Made by a program: the position numbers and the translations under genes. The notes beneath the pieces were generated by a model. The model had not been told where the DNA came from. It searched no databases and saw nothing but the letters and a program-made list of their open reading frames with translations. From Pollutimonas nitritireducens (GTDB taxonomy: Bacteria > Pseudomonadota > Gammaproteobacteria > Burkholderiales > Burkholderiaceae_B), in NCBI RefSeq assembly GCF_002849615.1, contig NZ_PDNV01000013.1, positions 1 through 64,000 on the forward strand: a stretch of 64,000 nt of DNA, given 5' to 3'. Shown one piece after another: positions 32,618-41,457 of the stretch. Numbering within the stretch: position 1 is the stretch's first letter; each line of letters opens with the position of its first letter.

Positions 32618-33674
32618 TGCAGCGCGGTTGGCCTCGACGCCCTACTCCAAACCGTTCATCGATGTCGCCGCGGGCCTTATTACCCGGCCCGATGGTTCCT
32701 TGCTGCTGGCCGAACGGCCTGCAGGCAAGCCATGGGCGGGATGGTGGGAGCTGCCCGGTGGCAAGATAGAAGCGGGCGAAAGCGTGCTGGAAGCGTTGGC
32801 GCGCGAACTCAAGGAAGAGCTGGGCATCGATGTCAACGAGTCCACGCCATGGGTCACCTATACGCACGAGTACCCCAAGACCATCGTACGCCTGTCCTTC
32901 TGCCGGGTCACGGGGTGGACAGGCGAGCCCGCCGGCATCGAAGGCCAGCGGCTGGCCTGGGTTGATCCGCGGCAATCGCTGCGGATAGGCCCGTTGCTGC
33001 CAGCAACCGAGCCGCCATTGCGCTGGCTCCGGCTACCGGATCAATACCTGCTGACCTCCATAGGCGATTACACCGGCCTGGATCCGTTTCTGGAAAAGTT
33101 GGAGACAGCCCTCCACAAGGGCGTGAAGCTCGTGCAATTCCGCGAACCTGCCTGGGCAGTCGCCGGGTCACCTGACGACGTCTATACGGCGTTTTTACAG
33201 GTAGCCCAGCGCTGCCATGACGCCGGCGCGCGTTGCCTGGTGAATAGCTGCCATCCCGAAGAGTGGTGGAGGCAGGCGGACGGCGTGCATTTCAGGACAG
33301 ACGATGCGGGTTCGGCTGCGGCGCAGGCCTATGCAAGCGCAAAGAATGCTTCTACGGCCAAGCCATCCGACCAGACGGCGGCACCGGCAAACACAAGCAC
33401 CTCGTCCGTGTACCTTATCGGCGTATCGGCCCACACAGCTAGCGATCTGGCTGCCGCGCAAGCACTCGATGCGGATTTTGTCGTGCTGGGACACGTGCTG
33501 GCCACGCCGTCGCATCCCGATGCCGCGGGCATGGGCTGGGAACGGTTTTCCGACTTGGCCGCACAAGCCGGCCGGCCCGTCTTCGCGATCGGTGGCCAAT
33601 CGCCGCGCACGATTACAACGGCGCGCCAGTACGGTGCTCATGGCATCGCGGGAATTCGATTCCCGGTCGAGTAA
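32610..33674 (+). CDS. Nudix hydrolase fused to a thiamine-phosphate-synthase-like domain
   Basis: The ATG at 32610 inside the end of the DUF815 gene gives 354 residues. Residues 10-135 are a MutT-type Nudix domain: box GGKIEAGESVLEALARELKE followed by ELG, giving the full GX5EX7REUXEEXGU motif. Residues 150-354 resemble ThiE (TIM barrel): KGVKLVQFREP, VNSCHPEEW, GVHFRTDD, ISAHT-like (LIGVSAHTASDL), DFVVLGHVLATPSHP, VFAIGGQSP. Typical ThiE substrate motifs QLRxK and GPxxxTxTK are altered (VQFREP, GHVLATPSH), so thiamine synthesis is doubtful. The linker 230-250 (AKNASTAKPSDQTAAPANT) is low-complexity. Confidence 0.9.
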   Translation: MLDAARLASTPYSKPFIDVAAGLITRPDGSLLLAERPAGKPWAGWWELPGGKIEAGESVLEALARELKEELGIDVNESTPWVTYTHEYPKTIVRLSFCRVTGWTGEPAGIEGQRLAWVDPRQSLRIGPLLPATEPPLRWLRLPDQYLLTSIGDYTGLDPFLEKLETALHKGVKLVQFREPAWAVAGSPDDVYTAFLQVAQRCHDAGARCLVNSCHPEEWWRQADGVHFRTDDAGSAAAQAYASAKNASTAKPSDQTAAPANTSTSSVYLIGVSAHTASDLAAAQALDADFVVLGHVLATPSHPDAAGMGWERFSDLAAQAGRPVFAIGGQSPRTITTARQYGAHGIAGIRFPVE

Positions 33675-33678
33675 GTCG

Positions 33679-34437
33679 CTATCGTTGATTCACTCGATGA
33701 ACGGTTTCGAGCAAAAGCGGCGAAAATTTTTCGACATAGTCTTCACGCGTCCATTCGCTTAACGACCCCGAAATGTGAATGGACGCCACTGGTACGCCGC
33801 TGGCGTCAAGAACAGCGGCGCCCAGCGCAATTTCGCCGTACGCAATTTCTTCCAGCGCTACCGCGTAGCCATTTGTCTTGGCCAAAGCCACTTCTTTTTT
33901 GACCTGTTCTTTATCGGTAATCGTTTTAGCCGTGAAGGAAATCAGATCAGAACGGGCCAAAATCTCGTCAACCACCGTACTGTCAAGCTTGCTCAAGATG
34001 GCTCTTCCCCCGGCGGTGCAGAACACGGGAACCCGCCGCCCTATCAGCGACGAAAAATAATATTCCATTTTTGCTTGATGTCGCATGACATACACCAGCG
34101 TCGTATCGTCAAACAAACTAAGACTTATTTTTTCTCCGGTTGCGCGGCACAAGTTGATGATCAGTGGGTTGATCGATTCGACCAAGCTGTTGGCGCGTAA
34201 AAACTGAAACGCTAAATCAAGCACCTTTTTCCCCAGTTTGTAGCGCTTCGTCTTTACGTTTTTTTCCAGATAGCCGAGCTGCAGCAAGGTATGGGTAAAG
34301 CGTTGCACACTGCTTTTTTCCAGGCCGGAAATTGTGACAAGCTCCGTGAAGCTCAGATCGCCCCGGGACTTCTCAAAACATTGCAATACGTGTAGCGCCT
34401 TCCCAACTGACGCAACATTTAGCGAGTCGACCTTCAT
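33679..34437 (-). CDS. IclR family transcriptional regulator
   Basis: 252 residues. N-terminal winged helix (residues 8-70): VGKALHVLQCFEKSRGDLS and TISGLEKSSVQRFTHTLLQ. C-terminal IclR effector domain: LYVMRHQAK-like (TLVYVMRHQAKMEYYFSS), RVPVFCTAGGRAILS, and NGYAVALEEIAYGEIALGAA. Divergent from an M20 carboxypeptidase and Bug receptor unit that it probably controls. The shared 110-base intergenic region is strongly AT-rich and carries a dyad at 34498-34512. Ends 4 bases from the convergent Nudix fusion gene. Confidence 0.93.
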   Translation of the reverse strand: MKVDSLNVASVGKALHVLQCFEKSRGDLSFTELVTISGLEKSSVQRFTHTLLQLGYLEKNVKTKRYKLGKKVLDLAFQFLRANSLVESINPLIINLCRATGEKISLSLFDDTTLVYVMRHQAKMEYYFSSLIGRRVPVFCTAGGRAILSKLDSTVVDEILARSDLISFTAKTITDKEQVKKEVALAKTNGYAVALEEIAYGEIALGAAVLDASGVPVASIHISGSLSEWTREDYVEKFSPLLLETVHRVNQR

Positions 34438-34497
34438 TGTTTTCCCTAATTGACCGATGGAAGGAATGCCCTTATTCTAATATCAAATATCACATAC

Positions 34498-34512
34498 CAA
34501 TATTTTATATTG
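34498..34512. promoter_or_regulatory. AT-rich dyad, candidate IclR operator
   Basis: CAATAT-TTT-ATATTG is a 6-bp inverted repeat with a 3-base centre, located 61 bases before the IclR gene start and 36 before the M20 gene start. IclR proteins bind short palindromes in such shared promoter regions. Only symmetry and position support it. Confidence 0.45.
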
Positions 34513-34547
34513 TATTTAGATAAAAACCTCACAGTAAAGGCACTGTA

Positions 34548-35708
34548 ATGACCGACAACACACCGTCAATCACCGAATGGTTGGCTAGCCAGCATGAAAA
34601 CATGCTTGCGCTGCTTGAAGACCTGGTGAACATAGATTCCAACAGCTACGACAAACCGGGAATCGTCGCGGTGTTCGAACGCCTCCAAACATTTTTCGGC
34701 ACGTTCGACGTAAAAGTTACCTGGCACGAGCACGAAGGCGTCAAGAACGCTATTTCGGTGGAAATTCCAAGCCAACAAGACCCGAATAAAAAAGCCATCA
34801 TGCTAATGGGCCATTGCGATACGGTCTACCCCAAAGGCGAAACACAAAAACGTCCCTTCAAGATCGTTGGGGAACGTGCCTACGGACCGGGCGTTGCCGA
34901 CATGAAGGCGGGCATTGCAATGAACGCCTTTATCCTGGCCGCCTACGCCAAATTCGGGGGTACTCACTCACCGCTTATCGGTCTCTTTACCAACGACGAA
35001 GAAATCGGATCACCGACCTCGAAATTCATTATTGAAATCTTCGCCAAAAAGGCCGGCACGGTATTCAACTCCGAGCCTGGACGCGCCAATGGCGACGTCG
35101 TCACGGGCCGCAAGGGCGGCGTATTTCTCGAACTGGAAGTTTTCGGCAAGGCCGCCCATTCTGGCGCCAACTTTTCTGAAGGCATAAGCGCCATCAATGA
35201 ACTGTGCCTGAAAGTCATAGAGCTAAACAAACTCACTGACCTCGAAAAAGGCATTACGGTGAATGTAGGCCTGATTTCAGGGGGGCAATCAGTCAATACC
35301 ACGGCTCCTAATGCGCGTGCGGGGATTGATTTACGCATTTTCAATCTTGAAGAACGTGAAAACGCCGTGAAGGCGATCACGGCCATTACGCAGCAAAGCT
35401 TCGTAAATGGAACCAGATCAGAATTGAAAATCATCGGAGAGTTCAGGCCTTTCGTCCAGACGCCTGCATCGACGCACCTTTATAAGCTCTACCGCGAATC
35501 GCTACAAACGCTTGGCCATAATGCCGGTGAGCAATTCAGCGGCGGATGCGCCGACTCGGGAATCACATCAAGCCTTGGATGCACAACCCTGTGCGCGACG
35601 GGCCCGGTGGGGGGCAAGCCGCATACACCCGATGAATACATGGAGGTCAATACCTTCGTTCCAAGATCTCAAGCTATTGCGCTGACCATTTCAAAACTGC
35701 CCGCCTGA
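34548..35708 (+). CDS. M20 family glutamate carboxypeptidase-like metallopeptidase
   Basis: 386 residues without a signal peptide. M20A features: MLMGHCDTVYPKGETQKRPF (first metal His, then Asp), YGPGVADMKAG (bridging Asp), and TNDEEIGSPTSK (catalytic Glu pair). The dimerisation domain GKAAHSGANFSEGISAINEL and the C-terminal SGGCADSGITSSLG follow. It is similar to Pseudomonas CPG2, which cleaves C-terminal glutamate from folates, though the substrate may be another N-acyl amino acid. It is followed 51 bases later by a Bug receptor and is divergent from IclR. Confidence 0.92.
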   Translation: MTDNTPSITEWLASQHENMLALLEDLVNIDSNSYDKPGIVAVFERLQTFFGTFDVKVTWHEHEGVKNAISVEIPSQQDPNKKAIMLMGHCDTVYPKGETQKRPFKIVGERAYGPGVADMKAGIAMNAFILAAYAKFGGTHSPLIGLFTNDEEIGSPTSKFIIEIFAKKAGTVFNSEPGRANGDVVTGRKGGVFLELEVFGKAAHSGANFSEGISAINELCLKVIELNKLTDLEKGITVNVGLISGGQSVNTTAPNARAGIDLRIFNLEERENAVKAITAITQQSFVNGTRSELKIIGEFRPFVQTPASTHLYKLYRESLQTLGHNAGEQFSGGCADSGITSSLGCTTLCATGPVGGKPHTPDEYMEVNTFVPRSQAIALTISKLPA

Positions 35709-35759
35709 CCTCACGCACCAGGCAACACATACACTTATGGCGTCATAGGAAACATCCGC

Positions 35760-36776
35760 ATGAACAACAGCACCGGCATCCGTTTTAATCGACAGCTTCT
35801 CAAGTCCGCCTGTCTGGCGTTAGGCCTGACTTTCACGCCACTCGCATCGACAGCGGCAGACTCATATCCATCCGGGCCCGTGTCAATGATGGTGCCGTAC
35901 CCCGCAGGCGGTCCCAGCGACGTCAGCGCCCGCATCCTAAGCGGACCTATCAGCGCAGCATTGGGCCAGCAAGTGGTGGTCGAGAACATGGGCGGGGCCA
36001 CCGGCACGATTGCCGCGACGAAGGTACTGAATGGCAAGCCGGATGGATCCGTGTTTTTCCAAGGTACGCAAAATGAACTGATTCTTCCGCCTCTTACCAA
36101 TAAAGCTATTCGCTACGAGCCGGAAGAATTTGAGAGCCTCCAGCCCATTACCGTTACCCCACTGGTATTGCTGGTGCGTGCGGGCTTGTCGGTGAACACT
36201 CCCGACGAATTTTTGAAGCTTGCCGCACAGAAAACCACCGCTGACTCGTTGACGTACGGGACCGTCGGGGTGGGTTCGCTTTATCACCTGATCACCGAGC
36301 GCATGGCTACGGTTGCCAAAGTGCCGCTGACTCATGCGCCATACAAGGGTACTGCTGCAGTGGTCCAGGACCTGTCCGGCGGACAAATCGATTTTTCGAT
36401 TATGCCGTTCCAAGCGTCCATGAAAGAAATGGCCAAAAGCGGTCGTATCAAGATCATTGCAGTCATGTCCAAAGACAAACCAAAAATCCTGGCGGACTTT
36501 CCCAGCATCACCGAAACGGATGCGCTTAAAGACTTCGATTACGCGAGCTACGCGGGGTATTTCGTGAAGAAAGGCACACCGAAGGAAATCAGCCGGACGT
36601 TGAACAAAGCTATCGGCGTAGCGCTGAAGGACCCTGAAGTCATCGCCAAACTGGAAGCCGATGGACGTACGGTGGCCAAGCCGATGACTCTCGAAGAGGC
36701 CCAAGCCGCCTACGCGGTCGAGATCGGAAAGTACAAAGACATCATCAAGACCACTGGCTTCCAGCCCACCAACTAG
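35760..36776 (+). CDS. Bug/TctC family periplasmic solute-binding protein
   Basis: 338 residues with a signal peptide (LKSACLALGLTFTPLASTAA). Bug pattern: PVSMMVPYPAGGPSDVSARI, VVVENMGGATGTIAATKV, THAPYKGTAAVVQDLSGGQID. It follows the M20 peptidase gene on the same strand and so probably captures the peptide or amide that the peptidase hydrolyses, or its product. No TctAB membrane components are adjacent. Confidence 0.93.
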   Translation: MNNSTGIRFNRQLLKSACLALGLTFTPLASTAADSYPSGPVSMMVPYPAGGPSDVSARILSGPISAALGQQVVVENMGGATGTIAATKVLNGKPDGSVFFQGTQNELILPPLTNKAIRYEPEEFESLQPITVTPLVLLVRAGLSVNTPDEFLKLAAQKTTADSLTYGTVGVGSLYHLITERMATVAKVPLTHAPYKGTAAVVQDLSGGQIDFSIMPFQASMKEMAKSGRIKIIAVMSKDKPKILADFPSITETDALKDFDYASYAGYFVKKGTPKEISRTLNKAIGVALKDPEVIAKLEADGRTVAKPMTLEEAQAAYAVEIGKYKDIIKTTGFQPTN

Positions 36777-36796
36777 TCATACACCGGACGCTGGGG

Positions 36797-38338
36797 TCAA
36801 GGGCGGGTTATCGCAGCAATAGCCTCCCATCCGCCCCCCAGCGCGGCGATCAATTGCACGCTGGCGACCAGCCTGTCGGCCGTCAGCTGCAATGCCGCCC
36901 GTTCAGTACTCAACGCGGTCGTCTCGACCTGCACCACACTCAGATAATCGATCAGGCCGGCATCGTACTGATTTTGCGTCAGCCGCAGCGACTCGCGGGC
37001 CGAGGCCAACGCCCGGCCCTGCGTGATCTGCTCCTGACCCAGCACATGCAATTGCACCAGGAAATCCTCCACCTCGCGCAGCGCCGTCAGGACGGTCTGG
37101 CGATAGGCGGCGACCTGGGCATCATAGCCGGCTCGCGCCTGGTCCAGCTGCGCCTGCCGGGCGCCGCCGTCGAATATCGTCAATGCCAAGGCGGGCCCCA
37201 GCGACCAGAAGCTGGCCGGCGCGGTCAACCATTGTGCCCACTGGCCACTGCGAAAACCGGCCTGCGCGCTAAGCGTAAGGTCCGGAAACCAGGCCGCCTG
37301 GGCAACGCCTATCTGGGCGTTGGCTTCGGCGGTACGGCGTTCCGCCGCCGCCACGTCGGGACGCCGCTCAAGCAACTGCGAGGGCAAACCAACGGGAATG
37401 GCGGGCACTGTGCCAAGAATCTCGGACGTATTCAGCGCAAATGCGGAAGGCGGCTGCCCGGTCAGCACGGCGATCGCATGCTCGAGCTGGGCGCGTTGCC
37501 AATCCAGCGCCAGCAACTGTGTGCGGGTATTTTCCAGTTGCGTGCGCGACACCGCCACGTCGGCCGGCGCCGCGATGCCGGCAGCAAGGCGGTTCATCGT
37601 CATGGTAAGCGAGCGCTCGTAGGCCGCGACCGTCTGCTGCAACAGGCGCTGCTCGGCATCCATGACCCGCAGCCTGAAATAGGTCTGCGCCAATGTCGAC
37701 TGCATGCTCAACCTTGTATTGGCAACGTCCGCAGCTGAAGCGTCCAGGCTGGCGCGGCTGGACTCCACGCTGCGACGCACCTTGCCCCATACATCCGCTT
37801 CCCAGCTGACATTGCCGCTCAGTGAATACTGGTTGCTGGGGTTGCCACTGCCGAAGGACTCGGATCCGGTACTGGATCCGAGTCTGTCGTCGCTGCCGCT
37901 GCCGGATCGGGTACCCGATGCCGATGCTCCCAACGTGGGAAAGAAGGCCGACCTGGCCGACTGCAATAAAGCCTGTGCCTGCCGGTACTGGGCCTCGGCC
38001 TGCGCAATACTGAAGTTCGACGTTTGCAGCGTATCCATCAGGCCACCAAGAACGGGGTCGTTGAATAAACGCCACCAGTCACCGCGCAGCAGCTGGTCGC
38101 TGGGCTGGGCCGGGACCCAGCCATCAACGGCCGCCGGCCCCCCGCTGGCATATTCTCCGCCGGCCAGCCCCCCTTGCGTAGCAGGCGTCGCCTGCTTGTA
38201 GGCCGCACCCACTTCCAGGCCAGGCCGACGGTAGTCAGGGCCCACCGTACACGCGCCCAGCAAGAGTAAGACGCCGCATGCCGCCCAGGGCCGGAGTCGT
38301 GGCGTCGTAGAGGTCATACGAAATGCGAACATAGTCAT
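36797..38338 (-). CDS. NodT family outer-membrane factor lipoprotein (OpmB-like)
   Basis: 513 residues from an ATG overlapping the upstream permease stop (ATGA); an inner ATG at 38317 is possible. Lipobox LLLLGAC with the acylated Cys near residue 29, followed by TVGPDYRRP, the standard start of NodT/OprM outer-membrane factors. Two TolC-like repeats carry long coiled-coil helices (QAEAQYRQAQALLQSARSAF and RTQLENTRTQLLALDWQRAQ). It forms the trimeric exit duct of the RND pump encoded upstream. Residues 145-175 are a Gly/Ser-rich low-complexity insert. Confidence 0.93.
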   Translation of the reverse strand: MTMFAFRMTSTTPRLRPWAACGVLLLLGACTVGPDYRRPGLEVGAAYKQATPATQGGLAGGEYASGGPAAVDGWVPAQPSDQLLRGDWWRLFNDPVLGGLMDTLQTSNFSIAQAEAQYRQAQALLQSARSAFFPTLGASASGTRSGSGSDDRLGSSTGSESFGSGNPSNQYSLSGNVSWEADVWGKVRRSVESSRASLDASAADVANTRLSMQSTLAQTYFRLRVMDAEQRLLQQTVAAYERSLTMTMNRLAAGIAAPADVAVSRTQLENTRTQLLALDWQRAQLEHAIAVLTGQPPSAFALNTSEILGTVPAIPVGLPSQLLERRPDVAAAERRTAEANAQIGVAQAAWFPDLTLSAQAGFRSGQWAQWLTAPASFWSLGPALALTIFDGGARQAQLDQARAGYDAQVAAYRQTVLTALREVEDFLVQLHVLGQEQITQGRALASARESLRLTQNQYDAGLIDYLSVVQVETTALSTERAALQLTADRLVASVQLIAALGGGWEAIAAITRP

Positions 38339-41300
38339 GGACTCAAGGTACCTTTTGTCTCGTACAAGGCAGGCGGCCTGCGCTTACGGTTGGCCCAGAG
38401 GCGGAAGCGATCCAGGTACAGATAAACCACCGGCGTGGTATAGAGCGTCAGAATCTGGCTTAGGATCAGCCCGCCTACGATCGTGAGGCCCAAGGGCCGG
38501 CGCATTTCCACGCCAGCTCCTGAAGCCAGTATCAGCGGCAAGGCACCGAACAGGGCCGATATGGTCGTCATCATGATGGGGCGGAAACGTACCAGGCAAG
38601 CCTGATAAATGGCCTCGCGCGAGGACAGCCCATCGTGCCGTTCGGCCATCAGGGCAAAATCGACCATCATGATGGCATTCTTTTTCACGATACCGATCAA
38701 CAGGAATACCCCGATCAGGGCGATCAGGGTGAACTCCTCGCCCAGCAGGATCAAGGCCAGCAACGCCCCGATTCCTGCCGAGGGCAGCGTCGACAGGATC
38801 GTGATGGGATGCACATAGCTTTCATACAGTATGCCCAGCACGACGTACATGGTCAGCAATGCGGCAAGAATCAGCCAGGGCATCTGACCCATGGACTCCT
38901 GCATGGCCTGGGCCGTGCCCTGGAAGCCCGCCTGTATTTGCTGGGTCGGCAAGCCTATGCGAGCCACGGCAGTATCGATGGCTTGGGTTGCCGCTTCCAG
39001 CGACACGCCCGGCGCCAGGCTGAACGACACCGACTCCGCCGCGAATAAGCCTTCATGGTTCACGCTGAGGGGCGCGTTGCCCACCTCGAAACGGGTGAAT
39101 GCCGACAGCGGGACGCGGTTGCCTTCTTTCGTCACCACCTCCACGCGTTTCAGCGACTCGGCATCCTGCGCGTACTGTTCCTCCACACCCATGACGACGT
39201 GATATTGATTCAAGGGCCCATAGATGACCGACACCTGTCGCTGACTGAATGAATTGTTCAGCGTCGAGGCAATCAGCGCCATGTCCACCCCCAACCGCGT
39301 CGCCGCATCGCGATCGATGACAAGCTCCACGCGCCTGCCCTTGTCCTCCACATCGGTGTCGACATCGACCAGCTCCGGCAGCGATGCCATGGCGCGCTGC
39401 ACGCGGGGCAGCCAGGTCTTGAGCAAGGTCAGGTCGCTGCCCATCATCGTGTAGTCATAAGACCCGGCGCTGCTCTGGCGCCCGCCCACGAAGATATCCT
39501 GCTGGGGCACCAGCGTCAGGCGCGCCCCCGGCACACCCTGGAACTTGCCGCGTAAGCGATTGACGACGTCATTGGCGCTGACATCGCGCTCGGACAGCGG
39601 CTTGAGCTGGATCTGCATGAAGCTGGAGTTGCTGCCACCGCGCCCCCCCGCATAGCCGCTTACGCTTTGAATTGCGGGATCCTGAAGCAGCGTCTGCCTG
39701 AACCGGTCCAGCTTGGGAAGCATGGCATTGAATGAAGTGCCCTGGTCAACCCGGAAAAAACCCAACAGTTGACCCGTGTCCTGTTGCGGGAAGAAACCTT
39801 TGGGCACCGCCGCGTACAGGTAGAAGTTAAGCCCTATCGTGGCCAGCAGCAACAGCAACATAATGCGTCCATGCGCAAGAGACCACGCCAGCGAACGCTT
39901 ATACCCGCTCCAGAACCGATGACCCATGGCCTGGAATGTCCGCGTCAGCATGCCGGCGGAACGAGGCTTGTGCTCGCTCCGGGACCGCAGCATGTAGGCG
40001 CACATCATGGGAGTCAGCGTAACCGACAGCACCAATGAGACCAGAATGGATACGGACAGCGTAACGGCAAACTCCCGGAACAGCCGTCCTGGCAAGCCGC
40101 TCATCAGCAGCATGGGGATGAACACGGCCACCAGTGACAGGCTCATGGCGAGAACGGTAAAGCCGACTTCCCGCACGCCGCGGATAGCCGCGCGCAAGGG
40201 TGGCACGCCGCGCTCGATATGGCGCATGATGTTCTCGAGCACCACGATGGCATCGTCGACCACGAATCCCGTGGCAACGATCAGGGCCATCAAGGAGATC
40301 GTGTTCAAGGTGTAGCCGAACCACAGCATGAGGCTGAACGTGGTGATCAAGGATGCGGGTACGGCGATGGCCGGAATGAGCGCCGCGCGCCAATTTCGAA
40401 GGAACAGCAACACCACCAGCACGACCAGAATGACGGCAATGATCAAGGTGAGCTCCGCCTCGTGCAGGGAGGCGCGAATACTGGGGGTCCGGTCCTGCGC
40501 GACCGTCAGTGTCACGTCGGCTGGCAACATGGCCTCGAACGCGGGCAACTGGTTGCGGATGGCATCGACTGTCTCGATGATATTGGCGTCAGCCTGGCGC
40601 CTGATGACCAGCAGCACGGCGCGCTGCTTGTTGAAAAAACCGGTGTTGAACAGATTCTCGACAGAGTCCTCGACCTTGGCAATGTCCTGGACCCGTATCG
40701 GCGACCCGTCGCGCCAGGCCACGATCAGCGGCCGGTATTGCGCCGCCTTGGTCAACTGCCCCCCCGAACTGACTTGCCAATGATAGGCGTCATTCTCCAC
40801 CCCGCCGTTGGGCCGCATGGTATTGGCGTTGAATAGCGCCGTACGCACCTCGTCCAGCGACACGCCGGCGCTGTTCAGGGCTTGCGGATTGAGGCTTACG
40901 CGTATCGCGGGCAGCGAGCTGCCGCCGACTTCGACCTCGCCCACGCCCGGCACTTGGGAAACTTTCTGGCCCAGCACCGTGGACGCCAGGTCATACAAGC
41001 GCCCCTGCGTCGACGTGTTGGACCTCAGCGCCAGCACCATGACCGGCGCTGACGCCGGATTGACCTTGTGATACGTCGGATTGTTGCGCAGGCTGGAGGG
41101 CAGCATGCCCCGGGCCGCATTGATGGCCGCCTGTACATCACGTGCCGCGCCATTGATATCCCGGTCCATATCGAACATCAGGAAAATGCGTGTCGACCCC
41201 TCGGAGCTGCGCGAGCTCATCTCCGAGACGCCCGCTATGGCGCCCAGGGACTGCTCGAGCGGCGTCGCTACGCTGGATGCCATGGTTTCGGGACTGGCGC

Positions 41301-41457
41301 CTGCCATGCTGGCCGACACGGAAATCATGGGGAAATCCATTTGCGGCAGCGGCGCCACAGGCAGATAGAAATAGGCCAGCCCACCCGTCAGCACCAGGGC
41401 CACGCACAGCAAGGTCGTGGCCACCGGGCGCATGATGAACAGGGTGAACCACCTCAT
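38335..41457 (-). CDS. mdtC: RND efflux permease (MuxC/MdtC-like)
   Basis: 1040 residues, the usual HAE1 size. Helix 1 ([22 protein letters not shown]), a first periplasmic loop, the conserved helix-4 aspartate pair in [16 protein letters not shown], a second periplasmic loop, and the C-terminal six helices (VPLLLAS-like [16 protein letters not shown]). It overlaps both neighbours by 4 bases. Operons with adaptor, two different permeases and an outer-membrane factor match MuxABC-OpmB of Pseudomonas and MdtABC-TolC, where the permeases form a B2C heterotrimer exporting novobiocin, aztreonam or bile salts. Confidence 0.93.
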   Translation of the reverse strand: MRWFTLFIMRPVATTLLCVALVLTGGLAYFYLPVAPLPQMDFPMISVSASMAGASPETMASSVATPLEQSLGAIAGVSEMSSRSSEGSTRIFLMFDMDRDINGAARDVQAAINAARGMLPSSLRNNPTYHKVNPASAPVMVLALRSNTSTQGRLYDLASTVLGQKVSQVPGVGEVEVGGSSLPAIRVSLNPQALNSAGVSLDEVRTALFNANTMRPNGGVENDAYHWQVSSGGQLTKAAQYRPLIVAWRDGSPIRVQDIAKVEDSVENLFNTGFFNKQRAVLLVIRRQADANIIETVDAIRNQLPAFEAMLPADVTLTVAQDRTPSIRASLHEAELTLIIAVILVVLVVLLFLRNWRAALIPAIAVPASLITTFSLMLWFGYTLNTISLMALIVATGFVVDDAIVVLENIMRHIERGVPPLRAAIRGVREVGFTVLAMSLSLVAVFIPMLLMSGLPGRLFREFAVTLSVSILVSLVLSVTLTPMMCAYMLRSRSEHKPRSAGMLTRTFQAMGHRFWSGYKRSLAWSLAHGRIMLLLLLATIGLNFYLYAAVPKGFFPQQDTGQLLGFFRVDQGTSFNAMLPKLDRFRQTLLQDPAIQSVSGYAGGRGGSNSSFMQIQLKPLSERDVSANDVVNRLRGKFQGVPGARLTLVPQQDIFVGGRQSSAGSYDYTMMGSDLTLLKTWLPRVQRAMASLPELVDVDTDVEDKGRRVELVIDRDAATRLGVDMALIASTLNNSFSQRQVSVIYGPLNQYHVVMGVEEQYAQDAESLKRVEVVTKEGNRVPLSAFTRFEVGNAPLSVNHEGLFAAESVSFSLAPGVSLEAATQAIDTAVARIGLPTQQIQAGFQGTAQAMQESMGQMPWLILAALLTMYVVLGILYESYVHPITILSTLPSAGIGALLALILLGEEFTLIALIGVFLLIGIVKKNAIMMVDFALMAERHDGLSSREAIYQACLVRFRPIMMTTISALFGALPLILASGAGVEMRRPLGLTIVGGLILSQILTLYTTPVVYLYLDRFRLWANRKRRPPALYETKGTLSP

